Assembly: GCA_946479855.1 (NCBI GenBank) | Contig: CAMLHL010000008.1 | Location: 1 to 61,280, forward strand | Origin: an uncultured Pseudomonadota bacterium | GTDB taxonomy: Bacteria > Pseudomonadota > Gammaproteobacteria > Burkholderiales > Rhodocyclaceae | Direction of reading: 5' to 3' | DNA length: 61,280 bases | Shown here: positions 26,796-35,943 of the stretch, in pieces | How the letters are laid out: each line of letters opens with the position of its first letter | Position numbering within the stretch: the stretch's first letter is position 1 | The notes under the pieces: generated by a model | Told to the model about the DNA's origin: nothing | The model's input: the letters and a program-made list of their open reading frames with translations, nothing else | The model's database searches: none | Program-made: the position numbers and the translations under genes

Positions 26796-28292
26796 TCATC
26801 GGGTTGGCAAGCCGGATACCTGACCTCCATCGTGCGAAACCGGCGGCGCTGCGTCGGCGGTAGCCAGACTGCAATCCAGCAGCGGCCGTGCCTCTGACTC
26901 GCCCGTTGTGGCCTCGGCGTTGTCCGCTTTGTTGCCGGCGTATTCCTTGAGCCTATTGTAGAGGGTTTTCAGGCTTACCCCGAGCACGGCGGCAGTGCGC
27001 TCCTTGTGGTTGTTGAAGTGGTGCAAGGTAGCCAGTATCAATTGATACTCGGCCTCGGCCAGCGTCGTACCGAGGCGGATGGTGAGCGACAGGCCATCGC
27101 CGGAAGCCGCCGGGCCGGTCGGGGCAGGTTCAGTCGGCAGGTCGGTCGGCAACCATTCGTCGGTAATGATCTCGTCGATGGCCATCAGGTAGGCGCGCTG
27201 CACCACGTTGCGCAACTCGCGGACGTTGCCCGGCCAGCGGTAGCGGGCCAGGTGGGCTAGCGCCGCTGCGGAAAAGCCTTTGACCTGACCTTCCCGCTGG
27301 CAAATGTCGGCCAGGAACTGCTCGGCGAGCAGGGGAATATCCTCGACCCGGTCGCGCAAGGGCGGCAGATCAATCGGAAAGACATTAAGCCGGTAGAGCA
27401 GATCCTCGCGCATGCGACCGGCCGCTACCGCCTCGAGCGGCGGGCAATTGGTGGCAGCGATGACGCGCACGTCGATCTCCTGATACTGGGTGGAGCCGAC
27501 GCGCATCAAGGTCCCGGTTTCCAGCACACGGAGCAGTTTGACCTGCAACTCGAGCGGCATCTCGGTGACTTCATCGAGAAACAGGGTGCCGCCATGAGCC
27601 TGCTCGAAGAAGCCGAGATGCTTGCGATCGGCGCCGGTGAAGCTGCCCTTTTCATGGCCGAAAATTTCGCTCTCGATCAGGTTGGGCGAGATGGCGCCGC
27701 AGTTGACCGCCAGAAATGGCTCGCTGCGCCGGCGACTCAACTCATGCACCGTGCGCGCCACCATTTCCTTGCCGGTGCCGCTTTCGCCGGTGATAAACAC
27801 CGTCACCGAGGTCGCCGCGACACGCGAAATCTGCTCGTACACACGGCGCATCGGCGGCGAACGACCCCACATGTGCCCAAACCGACCGCTGCGTTCCCAT
27901 TCTTCATTCAGCGTTGTCAACTCGACTTTCAACGCCGCCGGCCGCATGACCCGCGACAGGATGCCCTGCAACTGCTTCATCGTCACCGGCTTGATCAAGT
28001 AGTCGGCGGCGCCCAGCCGAAAGGCCTGGATCGAGGTTTCCAGACTGGCGTGACCGGTAATCAGCACCACTTCCGAGTTTTCGAGGAGTTGGGGATCGTC
28101 GAACACCTCGATGCCGCTGCCGTCGGGCAATTGCAGGTCGAGCAACACCACATCCGGCGAATGCAAGGCCAACTGCTGCCGGGCATCGTGCAGCGAATGG
28201 GCGACCGCCACCGTGTAGCCCTCGCTGGCGACCAGTGCCGCCATCATCTCCGCCGAGTCGACGTTGTCTTCAACGATCAGGACGTGGCTCAT
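26796..28292 (-). CDS. NtrC-family sigma-54-dependent response regulator
   Basis: 498 residues from ATG 28292 (GGAGATG upstream). Receiver domain at 1-120 with acidic pocket IVEDN, phospho-acceptor in VVLLDLQLPD and conserved Lys in YLIKPV. AAA+ domain at about 150-380: Walker A GESGTGKE, the sigma-54 contact loop as GSFTGA, Walker B GTLFLDEVTEM. A C-terminal Fis-type HTH (ATLHHFNNHKERTAAVLGVS, LKTLYNRLKEY). Activates sigma-54 promoters when phosphorylated. The hybrid kinase gene lies directly upstream on the same strand and is the likely partner. Candidate sigma-54 promoters are at 15709 and 25099. Confidence 0.93.
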   Translation of the reverse strand: MSHVLIVEDNVDSAEMMAALVASEGYTVAVAHSLHDARQQLALHSPDVVLLDLQLPDGSGIEVFDDPQLLENSEVVLITGHASLETSIQAFRLGAADYLIKPVTMKQLQGILSRVMRPAALKVELTTLNEEWERSGRFGHMWGRSPPMRRVYEQISRVAATSVTVFITGESGTGKEMVARTVHELSRRRSEPFLAVNCGAISPNLIESEIFGHEKGSFTGADRKHLGFFEQAHGGTLFLDEVTEMPLELQVKLLRVLETGTLMRVGSTQYQEIDVRVIAATNCPPLEAVAAGRMREDLLYRLNVFPIDLPPLRDRVEDIPLLAEQFLADICQREGQVKGFSAAALAHLARYRWPGNVRELRNVVQRAYLMAIDEIITDEWLPTDLPTEPAPTGPAASGDGLSLTIRLGTTLAEAEYQLILATLHHFNNHKERTAAVLGVSLKTLYNRLKEYAGNKADNAEATTGESEARPLLDCSLATADAAPPVSHDGGQVSGLPTR

Positions 28293-28471
28293 CCAGACAT
28301 CTCCAACACTGCGCATTACACGAACTTCAAGGTGCTGCCCTACCGCTGGCGCGGTAAGGTCAGAGGCCATGACGCATTAATCGGCGCCTTATCCAAAGTG
28401 GACCAGAGAAGACGGATGAAGTTCGGCTACCTGGTTCGATCGAAAACCAGTCTGGCGCTGGCTGCTTGCAG

Positions 28472-31400
28472 TCAGTTTTCGCCGAGAATCCGGCGCAACT
28501 GCTCGGTGTCGATCGGCTTGACCAGATAGGCGTCAAAACCGGCGGCCAGCGCCTGTTTGCCGAAATTGTCCTGGCCGTAGCCGGAGAGGGCGATCATCCT
28601 CCCGGCATAGCCGGCGGCGCGGCTGCGTTTGGCGACTTCAAGACCGGTCAGGCCGGGCAGGCCGATGTCGACCAGCGCGACATCGGGGCGTTTTTCGAGC
28701 AACGAGGCCAGACCGCTGACGCCGTCGGTGGCGCACCAGACGGAATGACCGTCGAGTTCCAGCATCGTGCGCAGGGTATCGCGTGCATCGTCGTTATCCT
28801 CGACGACGCCGACCCGGCAGCGGCGTGACGGCTGAATCCGCGCCTGCTCCGTGACCGCAACCGGCGGCTCGACGGCCGGCAGGCGCACGGTGAACACCGT
28901 GCCGGCGGACGAACTGGTGGCGCTCACTGTGCCGCCATGCAGTTCGACCAATCGCCGGACCAGGGTCAGCCCGATGCCCAGTCCGCCGGCGCGCCGATCC
29001 AGCGTGCGCTCGGCCTGAACGAACAGATCGAAGACTTTCGGCAGCAGGGCAGGGTGAATGCCTACGCCGGTATCGCGCACTTCGAGCACCGCCTCGTCGC
29101 CGTCGCGGCCAACCAGCACCTCGATACGCCCGCCGACCGGCGTGTATTTGAGGGCATTGGTCAGCAGATTGTTCACCACCTGTTCGACGCGCGTCGCGTC
29201 GGCGTCGATCCACGCCTCATCGAGCGCGATGTTCAGGTGGTGGCGGTCGGCGCTGCCGGTCAGTTTCATGGTCGCCACCAGTCGCTCGACCAGCGGCGCC
29301 AGGTTGAGCGGTTGGCGGGTCAACAGGATCTTGCCGGAAATGACCCGGGCGACGTCGAGCAGGTCATCCATCAGGCGGGCCAGATGGCGAGTCTGGCGGC
29401 CGATGACGCTGCGTGCGCTGGCTGCGGCATCGGCGCTGGCCTCGACGTGGTTCAGCACTTCGATTGCCGCGGCAATGGCCGATAGCGGGTTGCGCAGTTC
29501 GTGGCCGAGCATGGCCAGGAATTCGTCCTTGGCCCGGCTCGCCGCTTCGGCTTCGACCCGCGCCGCGTGCTCGCGCTGGATCAGCGCCGCCCGGCCGCGC
29601 TCCGCCTCTTTCTGGTCGTTGATGTCGAGGCCGACGCCGATCATCTGCAGGGGCCGGCCATCGTCGTCGTAGTTGATCATGATCCGGCAGGACAGCCAGC
29701 GCGCCAGACCGTCGGGAGCCACGATGCGAAACTCCAGCGCCTCCTTTTCCTGTTGTGTGGCGCAGGCATGCTGCAGCGCGGTTTCAACGCGCTCGCGATG
29801 TTCGCTGACGATGTTGGCCAGAAATTGCTTGAGCGAGCTTTCCTGTGGCAATGCCGCGTTCCCGAACAGCCGGGAGAGCCCGGGAGTCCACACCAATACG
29901 TCGCTTTCGAAGCGGTAGTGGAAGAAGCCGACATGCCCGGCTTCTTCCGCCAGTTCGATCAGGCGCTGGCTTTCACGCAGGTTTTTTTCGGCGTTCGCCA
30001 AGTGGGCTTCGGCCCGCTTGCGTTCGGTAATGTCGACCATCGCGCCAATGGCACCGCGCGGCTGAGCATTGCAGTCGCGCAAGGGCACCGCGTTGACCAG
30101 CACAAATCGGGGTTCCTTGCCTTCGCTGAGCATTTCCAGTTCGAGGCCCTGGACCGCTTCGCCCTGAGCAGCGGCGCGCTGCAATGGCTGCTCGTCGGGC
30201 TCCAGTCGCTGGCGCCGACCCGGCAGAATCCGGAGCATGCTGGCCGTAGGTGCTGTCGGTGGACCGATCAATTCATTCATCGCGGCGTTGTGCAGCACCT
30301 CGCGGCAAGCCCGGTCCTGGGCAAAGGCCAGGGCAATCGGGCTGCTTTCAAACAGGGTTTCGAACTCGTCGGCCTTGCGCTGCAACAGGTCGCGCTGGGC
30401 CTGCAGCCGTGCATGCGCGGCTTCTTCAAGCGCCTTGGTGGCGAGCAGGGCATCACGCAACTGCGCGACCTCGCGGATCAAGATCCGCTGGTTGACCATG
30501 CTCCCCGGTTGGCTAGCCAGCCGCTCGAGCGGGCGGGCCAGACGTCGGGCTGTCAGCAGCGCCAGCAAAACGCCCAGCACCAGGCAGGCAATCCCGGTCG
30601 TCAGCGCCAAGCCGATCATCCGGTTGTGCCTGGCGTCGAGCGGTCCGGCCAGAACCCCGACATCGACCATCCAGCCAGCCAAGGCGATGGTTTTCCTGGC
30701 ATCGTAGGCGGCCGGGTCGGCACTGCGCGGCGCTGGATGACTACTGAAGACAGCTGCACCCATCACACTGACCCGTGTTTCCGGCAACGGCTGGTCGTCC
30801 AACGCCGCCCGGCTTGCGCTCAGGGCGATCGAGCGGCGCTCGCGATCATAGATTCCGGCAACGGCATCCGCCGGAAAGCCGGCTTTTTGCAGGAGATCCT
30901 GCCAGACTGTGGCGGCTATCCAGGCGCCGAGGCGGTAACGCGGTTTACCTTCGATGATGACCGGCACGTCGATGGCAATGGCGTTTTTGTCCGGCCGGTG
31001 GCTCAGCACCAGATCGGATATGCGGGGGGCTGGCTCGAGCGAGCCGCTTGACGGCATGTCGAGGAATGGCGGAGCGACGGTTGGGGGACGCATGACGGCT
31101 GATGGCGAGTCAACTTCGAACAGCAGCCGGCCCTCGCTGTCGAGCAGGAAGGCGCCGAGCCAGTTTGGCCGCAGCGGCGAACGGGGGCTGCGCAAGAATT
31201 TCTCGAAGGCGGCGATGTCACGGCGTTGTATGGCGTCCTGGTGGGCGATGATGGCCAGTGCATCGATCGAGGAAACCAGCTCGCGCTCGACCATTTGCGC
31301 CAGGGAATTCGCCGATTGCTGCAGTTCCGTCTCGGTGCGCCAGCGCTCCCGCTGAATGTCGGAAAATATCCAGTAGCACATCAGGCTGGCGATGGGCAGC

Positions 31401-31495
31401 GTCGCCAGCAGGATCAGCGCGACCAGATAGGTGCGCAACGAAGCAGCCGGCCAGGAAGCGTCGAGTTTCTGGAAGAGGGCTGAAAACGATTTCAT
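28472..31495 (-). CDS. Hybrid sensor histidine kinase (extracytoplasmic sensor-PAS-HisKA-HATPase-REC)
   Basis: 1007 residues from ATG 31495 (GAGGG upstream). First membrane helix at about 22-44, a periplasmic Cache-like region of about 250 residues, and a second helix (GLALTTGIACLVLGVLLALL). Two PAS-type units follow, with the junctions IGAMVDITERKRAEAHL and GVGLDINDQKEAERG. The dimerisation helix carries the phospho-histidine in LAMLGHELRNPLSAI. The ATPase domain has NLLTNALKYTP, DTGVGI and GGLGIGLTLVRRL. A C-terminal receiver has VVEDNDD, VALVDIGLPG and YLVKPID. It precedes the NtrC-type regulator by 180 bases. Confidence 0.93.
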   Translation of the reverse strand: MKSFSALFQKLDASWPAASLRTYLVALILLATLPIASLMCYWIFSDIQRERWRTETELQQSANSLAQMVERELVSSIDALAIIAHQDAIQRRDIAAFEKFLRSPRSPLRPNWLGAFLLDSEGRLLFEVDSPSAVMRPPTVAPPFLDMPSSGSLEPAPRISDLVLSHRPDKNAIAIDVPVIIEGKPRYRLGAWIAATVWQDLLQKAGFPADAVAGIYDRERRSIALSASRAALDDQPLPETRVSVMGAAVFSSHPAPRSADPAAYDARKTIALAGWMVDVGVLAGPLDARHNRMIGLALTTGIACLVLGVLLALLTARRLARPLERLASQPGSMVNQRILIREVAQLRDALLATKALEEAAHARLQAQRDLLQRKADEFETLFESSPIALAFAQDRACREVLHNAAMNELIGPPTAPTASMLRILPGRRQRLEPDEQPLQRAAAQGEAVQGLELEMLSEGKEPRFVLVNAVPLRDCNAQPRGAIGAMVDITERKRAEAHLANAEKNLRESQRLIELAEEAGHVGFFHYRFESDVLVWTPGLSRLFGNAALPQESSLKQFLANIVSEHRERVETALQHACATQQEKEALEFRIVAPDGLARWLSCRIMINYDDDGRPLQMIGVGLDINDQKEAERGRAALIQREHAARVEAEAASRAKDEFLAMLGHELRNPLSAIAAAIEVLNHVEASADAAASARSVIGRQTRHLARLMDDLLDVARVISGKILLTRQPLNLAPLVERLVATMKLTGSADRHHLNIALDEAWIDADATRVEQVVNNLLTNALKYTPVGGRIEVLVGRDGDEAVLEVRDTGVGIHPALLPKVFDLFVQAERTLDRRAGGLGIGLTLVRRLVELHGGTVSATSSSAGTVFTVRLPAVEPPVAVTEQARIQPSRRCRVGVVEDNDDARDTLRTMLELDGHSVWCATDGVSGLASLLEKRPDVALVDIGLPGLTGLEVAKRSRAAGYAGRMIALSGYGQDNFGKQALAAGFDAYLVKPIDTEQLRRILGEN

Positions 31496-31744
31496 GGCAA
31501 CCCTCGAAAAGCAAGAAAAACGCCAAACGCCATCCCGCCGGCTAACGGTGGCCGCCAAAGAATAAAGCGAAACGTGTGCGGCTTTTCCGTGTGCTCGCGT
31601 TAGGCAGACCCTAGTCGCAATCAGCGAAATCCGACCGGGCAGACCCTGTAGATTTTTCCATGTTGGCGGTAAAAAATTCCGGCAGGGCGGCTACGCGCAG
31701 GCTTGAAATGGCCATCCACACTGAAATGAAGCAGTGAGCCGGCA

Positions 31745-31776
31745 GCTACGGTCAACCCGGGTTTGGGCCAAATTTC
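31745..31776 (+). repeat. Dispersed repeat copy F
   Basis: GCTACGGTCAACCCGGGT then TTGGGCCAAATTTC. It lies between gapN (ends 31806) and the hybrid kinase start in a 310-base gap that otherwise holds no supported gene. Confidence 0.65.
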
Positions 31777-31805
31777 AAAAGCTTGCCTAGCGCTTCGATA
31801 ATGGC

Positions 31806-33440
31806 TCAAAGAATGAAATGCGTGTTGATGAAGCTCGATTTGTTGCCGAGGACGATGGCGTCGAGCAGTTTTTTCGATGCTTCCGTTTGCTTGGCGGCGA
31901 CCATGGTGCGGATCGAGAAGGCACGCAGGGCGTCGTGGACGGAAAGGGTGCCTTCGGCCGAGTCCTTGCGCCCGACGAAGGGAAAGACGTCGGGGCCACG
32001 CTGGCATTGGCAGTTGATATTGACCCGGCAGACCTGGTTGACCAGGGTGTCGACCAACTCGGCGATCTGCCCCGGGTCGCTGCCGAAGATGCTGACCTGC
32101 TGGCCGTGGTCGGAGGTGATGACGTAATCGAGGGCGGTTTCGATGCTCTCGAAGGGCGCCATCGGAATGATCGGGCCGAACTGCTCCTCGCGGTACAGTT
32201 TCATGCCTTCCAGCACCGGGTAGAGCACGGCCGGATAGAACAGGGTCTCGACCGTGGTGCCGCCGCCGGGATTGATCACCCGGGCGCCCTTGGCGACCGC
32301 ATCGGCAATACACTCGTTCATGTAGGTGACCATCGCCATCTCGGGCAGCGGCGTCAGCATGACGCCGGGTTCCCACGGCATGCCGATGGCCAGTTTTTCC
32401 ACTTCGACGCAGAAGCGGCGGATGAATAGGTCGGCAATCGACTGGTGCACCAGGATCATCTTGATCGCCGTGCAGCGCTGGCCGTTGAAGGAGAGCGTCC
32501 CGGTGATGCATTCCCTGACCGTCAGCTCGATGTCTGCATCGGGCATGACGATTGCCGCATTCTTGGCCTCGAGGCCGAGAATGGCGCGTAGCCGGTTGGT
32601 CTTCGGGTGGGCTTTCTTGAGCTGGTTGGCGACCGTGCTCGAGCCGATCAGGGCGAGCACATTGACCTGGCCGGAGGCCATGATGTGGGGCACGACGACC
32701 TGCCCCTCGCCATAGACAATGTTGATGACGCCGGGCGGGAAGGCGCTGCGGAACGCTTCGAGCATCGGGTAGTAGAGCAGCACGCCGAAGCGCGGCGGCT
32801 TGAAGAGCACGACATTGCCCATGATCAGCGCCGGAATCAGCGTGCTGAAGGTCTCGTTCATCGGGTAGTTGTACGGCCCCATGCACAGCGTGATGCCGAC
32901 CGGCGAGCGACGGATCTGGGCGATGGTGCAGTCGACGATCTCGAAGCGCGAATTGCTGTTGTCGAGCCGTTTCAGCTCGTTGACGGTGGCCCGGATGTAA
33001 TCGATGGTGCGGTCGAACTCTTTCTGCGAATCGGCCAGGCTCTTGCCGATTTCCCACATGATCAGGTTCACGATTTCCCGGCGGTGGGCGAGGATCTGGT
33101 TGGTGAAATTGCCGACACAGGCAATACGCTCGGCCACCGGCATGGTCGGCCACTGGCCACGGCCGTTGTCGTAGGCGGCGACTGCGGCGGCCAGTGCGGC
33201 ATCGGCTTCGGCGGTGCCGGTCACCGGAAAACTGCCAAGTTCGACGTGGCGCAGGCGATTGTCGGCCTCTCGAACACAGACCGGGGAATAGACTGCCCGC
33301 GTTTCGCCGCCCCAAATTCGCAACTCGCCATTGATCAGGATGGTGCGCTGATGGATCGGCGCCAGGTTGCGGCAATCGTCGGGAATTTCGTCTTCGCGGG
33401 GAAAGAGCTTCGCCAGTTGTTCAGCCGTTTTCATAAGCAT
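31806..33440 (-). CDS. gapN: NADP-dependent non-phosphorylating glyceraldehyde-3-phosphate dehydrogenase
   Basis: 544 residues, an aldehyde-dehydrogenase fold with the longer N-terminus of the proteobacterial GapN-type group. Catalytic cysteine in SFNGQRCTAIKMI, glutamate region in RAILGLEAKNAAIVMPDAD, cofactor loop ALIGSSTVANQL and substrate region GPYNYPMNETF. Oxidises glyceraldehyde 3-phosphate directly to 3-phosphoglycerate and gives NADPH, bypassing 1,3-bisphosphoglycerate. The first ATG (33440) and a second two codons later are both possible; neither has a strong ribosome binding site. It lies six bases after mscS on the same strand. Confidence 0.8.
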   Translation of the reverse strand: MLMKTAEQLAKLFPREDEIPDDCRNLAPIHQRTILINGELRIWGGETRAVYSPVCVREADNRLRHVELGSFPVTGTAEADAALAAAVAAYDNGRGQWPTMPVAERIACVGNFTNQILAHRREIVNLIMWEIGKSLADSQKEFDRTIDYIRATVNELKRLDNSNSRFEIVDCTIAQIRRSPVGITLCMGPYNYPMNETFSTLIPALIMGNVVLFKPPRFGVLLYYPMLEAFRSAFPPGVINIVYGEGQVVVPHIMASGQVNVLALIGSSTVANQLKKAHPKTNRLRAILGLEAKNAAIVMPDADIELTVRECITGTLSFNGQRCTAIKMILVHQSIADLFIRRFCVEVEKLAIGMPWEPGVMLTPLPEMAMVTYMNECIADAVAKGARVINPGGGTTVETLFYPAVLYPVLEGMKLYREEQFGPIIPMAPFESIETALDYVITSDHGQQVSIFGSDPGQIAELVDTLVNQVCRVNINCQCQRGPDVFPFVGRKDSAEGTLSVHDALRAFSIRTMVAAKQTEASKKLLDAIVLGNKSSFINTHFIL

Positions 33441-33446
33441 TTGGAG

Positions 33447-34550
33447 TCAAGATCCATCCTTGAGTTCAGGGCCGCCGACCTGATCCGCACGGCCCCCGAG
33501 ATTTTCGAACGATCCGCGCAGGCGCGGCAGATAATCGGCATACTCTTTCTGGATGTAGGCAAGCAGCGCCTCGCGGACCCGGCAACGCAGTTCCCAGGTT
33601 TTCGATGCATCGCTGGCGCTGACCAGGATGCGCAGTTGCATCGCCCTTTCCGTCGTTTCGGTAACCTGCAGCAGGCAGAGTCGCCCATCCCACTCCGGCG
33701 CGCCATGGCAGATGTGTTCGAGCTCCTGGCGAAGCGGAGCGAGCGGCATGGCGTAATCGACCCAGAGATAAACCGTGCCGAGAAGTTGCGAGGTACTGCG
33801 GGTCCAGTTCTGGAACGGGTGTTCGATGAACCATTGCAGCGGTACGATCAACCGCCGCTCGTCCCAGATACGAATGACGATGTAACTGCCGGTAATTTCC
33901 TCGACCCGGCCCCATTCACCATCGACGATCAGCACATCGTCGATGCGCAACGGCTGGGTCAAGGCGATCTGCAGGCCGGCGATCAGGTTGCCGAGCACCG
34001 GCCGGGCGGCGATACCGGCGACCAGTCCGGCCAGGCCGGCCGAAGCAAGCAGGCTGGCGCCGATCTGCCGGATGCCGGGAAAGGTCATCAGGATCGAGGC
34101 CAGCCCAATCAGACCGACGAAAAACATCACGCTGCGGGAGAGCACCCTGGTCTGGGTGAGCACGCTGCGCGCCCGCAGATTGTCGGCGACTTCGGCGGGG
34201 TGCAGCACAATCACCGTCTCGGCGACGGCCTTGATCAGCCGGATGCAGAGAAAGGTCAGCGTGGCGAGCAGGCCGATACTGAGACACTGGCGTAGCGAAT
34301 TGATCAGGTGGAGGCCGGCCGGCGCCTCGGAGAGCGCGATCTGCAGCAGGAGCAGCGGCAGCAGCAATTGAGTCGGACGGCTGCCATAAGCGACGAGGTT
34401 GCGGCTGAGAACGAAGCCGCCGGCCAGGCGGTGCGCCAGCCGGTAGAGGACGGCGTGCAGCGCCAGCCCGATCAAGACGGCCAGGGCTGCGGCCAGCCCC
34501 ACCTGCAGCCAGGGTGGAGCATTACTCAAAAAGGATTCAAATTCGTGCAT
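33447..34550 (-). CDS. MscS-family mechanosensitive ion channel
   Basis: 367 residues from ATG 34550 with AGGAAG upstream. Four to five membrane helices. The pore-lining TM3 equivalent is Gly/Ala-rich (LLASAGLAGLVAGIAARPVL), followed by the MscS signature GNLIAGLQIALTQPLRIDDV and VDGEWGRVEEITGSYIVIRI. The cytosolic vestibule domain reads RRLIVPLQWFIEHPFQNWTR. Opens under membrane tension to relieve hypo-osmotic stress. It probably shares a transcript with gapN. Confidence 0.9.
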   Translation of the reverse strand: MHEFESFLSNAPPWLQVGLAAALAVLIGLALHAVLYRLAHRLAGGFVLSRNLVAYGSRPTQLLLPLLLLQIALSEAPAGLHLINSLRQCLSIGLLATLTFLCIRLIKAVAETVIVLHPAEVADNLRARSVLTQTRVLSRSVMFFVGLIGLASILMTFPGIRQIGASLLASAGLAGLVAGIAARPVLGNLIAGLQIALTQPLRIDDVLIVDGEWGRVEEITGSYIVIRIWDERRLIVPLQWFIEHPFQNWTRSTSQLLGTVYLWVDYAMPLAPLRQELEHICHGAPEWDGRLCLLQVTETTERAMQLRILVSASDASKTWELRCRVREALLAYIQKEYADYLPRLRGSFENLGGRADQVGGPELKDGS

Positions 34551-35109
34551 CGTACGATCGCTTCCTGTGCCCGGTGCAAAACACACCCGCAGGCAAGCTG
34601 TTTTCGGGCATTTGATTTAGCGAATGGCTCGGGCCGATGGCAAAAAGTCACCCGCAAAAAGCGCGCGATGAGTGGGTGGCGATGAATCGTTGAGACGTGG
34701 CACGGCCCGTCCCGGCTGCGTCAGTTTTCCTTTTGGGGCCGCTTTTCTGGTTGACCGGCGTCGACTCTGAGTCGATGGCGCGCTGGACGACGGGGCGGCC
34801 GGAGCGCTCGACAGATCAGCCGGGGAGGGCACTGATTTTCCAGTCATTTGCTCGGCTGGCGGCGGCGATGGGTTGGCGGTCATTTTGTCCTGGCTGATGC
34901 CGGAGGTGGTCCACGATGGAACGGTAACTCTCCGAGGCCACGCGTAATGGGTGACCGGTGAAGTAATTCCAGTTTGGATTCTCGTTTGAGCGAAAACTGT
35001 CGGAATTTGCCGATTTTCTTGTAGGACGATGCCGATTGCGGGCGACTTTGGAACTCCGCTCGGAGCCACCGAGTCAGACGGAAAATACTCTTTGGAGGAA
35101 GGCTCCACC
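34551..35109. other. Intergenic region (559 bases) with one doubtful small frame
   Basis: An 88-codon minus-strand frame (34617-34883) begins at an ATG with AGGA nearby, but its product is low-complexity Ser/Pro/Ala/Arg and runs through a repeat copy. It is not listed as a gene. Confidence 0.5.
34731..34757 (-). repeat. Dispersed repeat copy G (diverged)
   Basis: On the minus strand: CGGTCAACCAGAAAAG then CGGCCCCAAAA. Head and tail are recognisable but the middle differs from the other copies. Confidence 0.5.
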
Positions 35110-35505
35110 ATGCTTCGAGTTGCCAGCGTCGATGACCATGAGATTGTCCGGGCTGGATTTTGCGAAATGCTGGCCGACGAACTGGGTATCAGCATCGCAT
35201 TCGAGGCTGCTTCGGGTGAGGAAGCCCTTGCCTGTCTGCAGGAGACGCCCTGCAACCCCCTGTTGCTCAATCTCGCCCTGCCCGGTCAGGGCTCCCCGCG
35301 GCGCCATGAACAGCTTTCCGAGAGGGAGTTGCAAGTCTTTCTCAGGCTGGCCCAGGGCCGGGCGGTTTCCGAAACTGGAGAGATGCTTCATCTCAGCGTC
35401 AAAACAATGAGTACCTATCGGGCTCGCCTGCTGGAAAAGCTTGGGGTCGCGAGCCATGCCGAACTCGCCACCGATGCCTTGCGCAACGGGCAGCTGGTCG
35501 ACTGA
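35110..35505 (+). CDS. Miniature NarL-type regulator with half a receiver domain
   Basis: 131 residues from ATG 35110, preceded by GGAGGAAGG. Residues 1-60 are the first half of a receiver: MLRVASVDDHEIVRAGF with the acidic DD pair, then NPLLLNLALPGQG, where the usual phospho-acceptor Asp is Asn. The next residues, SPRRHEQLSERELQVFLRLA, already belong to the LuxR-type HTH, which continues LSVKTMSTYRARLLEKLGV. The second half of the receiver (strands 4-5, helices 3-5 with the conserved Thr/Ser and Lys) is missing. DNA binding is probably intact and phosphorylation by a kinase very unlikely. A full-length relative lies at 56936. It is followed 39 bases later by a stand-alone receiver. Confidence 0.8.
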   Translation: MLRVASVDDHEIVRAGFCEMLADELGISIAFEAASGEEALACLQETPCNPLLLNLALPGQGSPRRHEQLSERELQVFLRLAQGRAVSETGEMLHLSVKTMSTYRARLLEKLGVASHAELATDALRNGQLVD

Positions 35506-35544
35506 GCCGGGGATATACGAAAGGTCAGACTCATCGAGGGAAAC

Positions 35545-35943
35545 ATGCCCACCTCTGATCCGAACCTGCCACTGAAGATCGTCCTCATCGAGGATTCCAT
35601 GATCGTCCGCCAGACCATTGGCTTCCTCCTTGGGGAGTTGGCCGGGGTCGAGGTGGTGGGTGGTGCGGCAGACGAGTTGGCGGCTATCGATCTGCTACGG
35701 CGCCAGCAGCCCGACCTGGCCATCGTGGACCTGGAGTTGCGGACGGGGAGCGGTATTGGTGTCCTCCGGGCACTCTCGAAAAACCCCGATCACTTTGGTC
35801 GCCCGCGAGCCGTCGTTTTTTCCAATCATGATCAGCCCGTGTTGCGCGAACGCTGCCTCGCGCTTGGCGTCGACCGGTTCTTTGACAAGAACACCGAAAT
35901 TGGTGAATTGCTCGCCTACGTCAGGGTGGCAGCATCCACCTGA
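35545..35943 (+). CDS. Stand-alone CheY-like receiver protein
   Basis: 132 residues, one receiver domain and no output domain. IVLIEDSMIVRQTI supplies the acidic pair, DLAIVDLELRTGSG the phospho-acceptor Asp, VVFSNHD the conserved Ser and RFFDKNTE the conserved Lys. It lies behind the mini NarL gene in the same direction. Its last 28 bases overlap, tail to tail, the end of the CHASE3 kinase. It may carry the phosphorylation function that the truncated regulator has lost; this is inference. Confidence 0.85.
   Translation: MPTSDPNLPLKIVLIEDSMIVRQTIGFLLGELAGVEVVGGAADELAAIDLLRRQQPDLAIVDLELRTGSGIGVLRALSKNPDHFGRPRAVVFSNHDQPVLRERCLALGVDRFFDKNTEIGELLAYVRVAAST

Noticed and set aside
29501..31051. A 516-codon plus-strand frame opposite the hybrid kinase
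   Set aside because: Antisense shadow without domain pattern or ribosome binding site.
31621..33375. A 584-codon minus-strand frame overlapping gapN in another frame
   Set aside because: Low-complexity Arg/Pro/His-rich product; the GapN frame carries the catalytic motifs.
32607..34295. A 562-codon plus-strand frame across gapN and mscS
   Set aside because: Antisense to two recognised genes and has no family pattern.
34617..35270. A 217-codon minus-strand frame upstream of mscS
   Set aside because: Its N-terminal part is antisense to the mini NarL gene and the rest is low-complexity. An 88-codon version from 34883 remains possible but unsupported.
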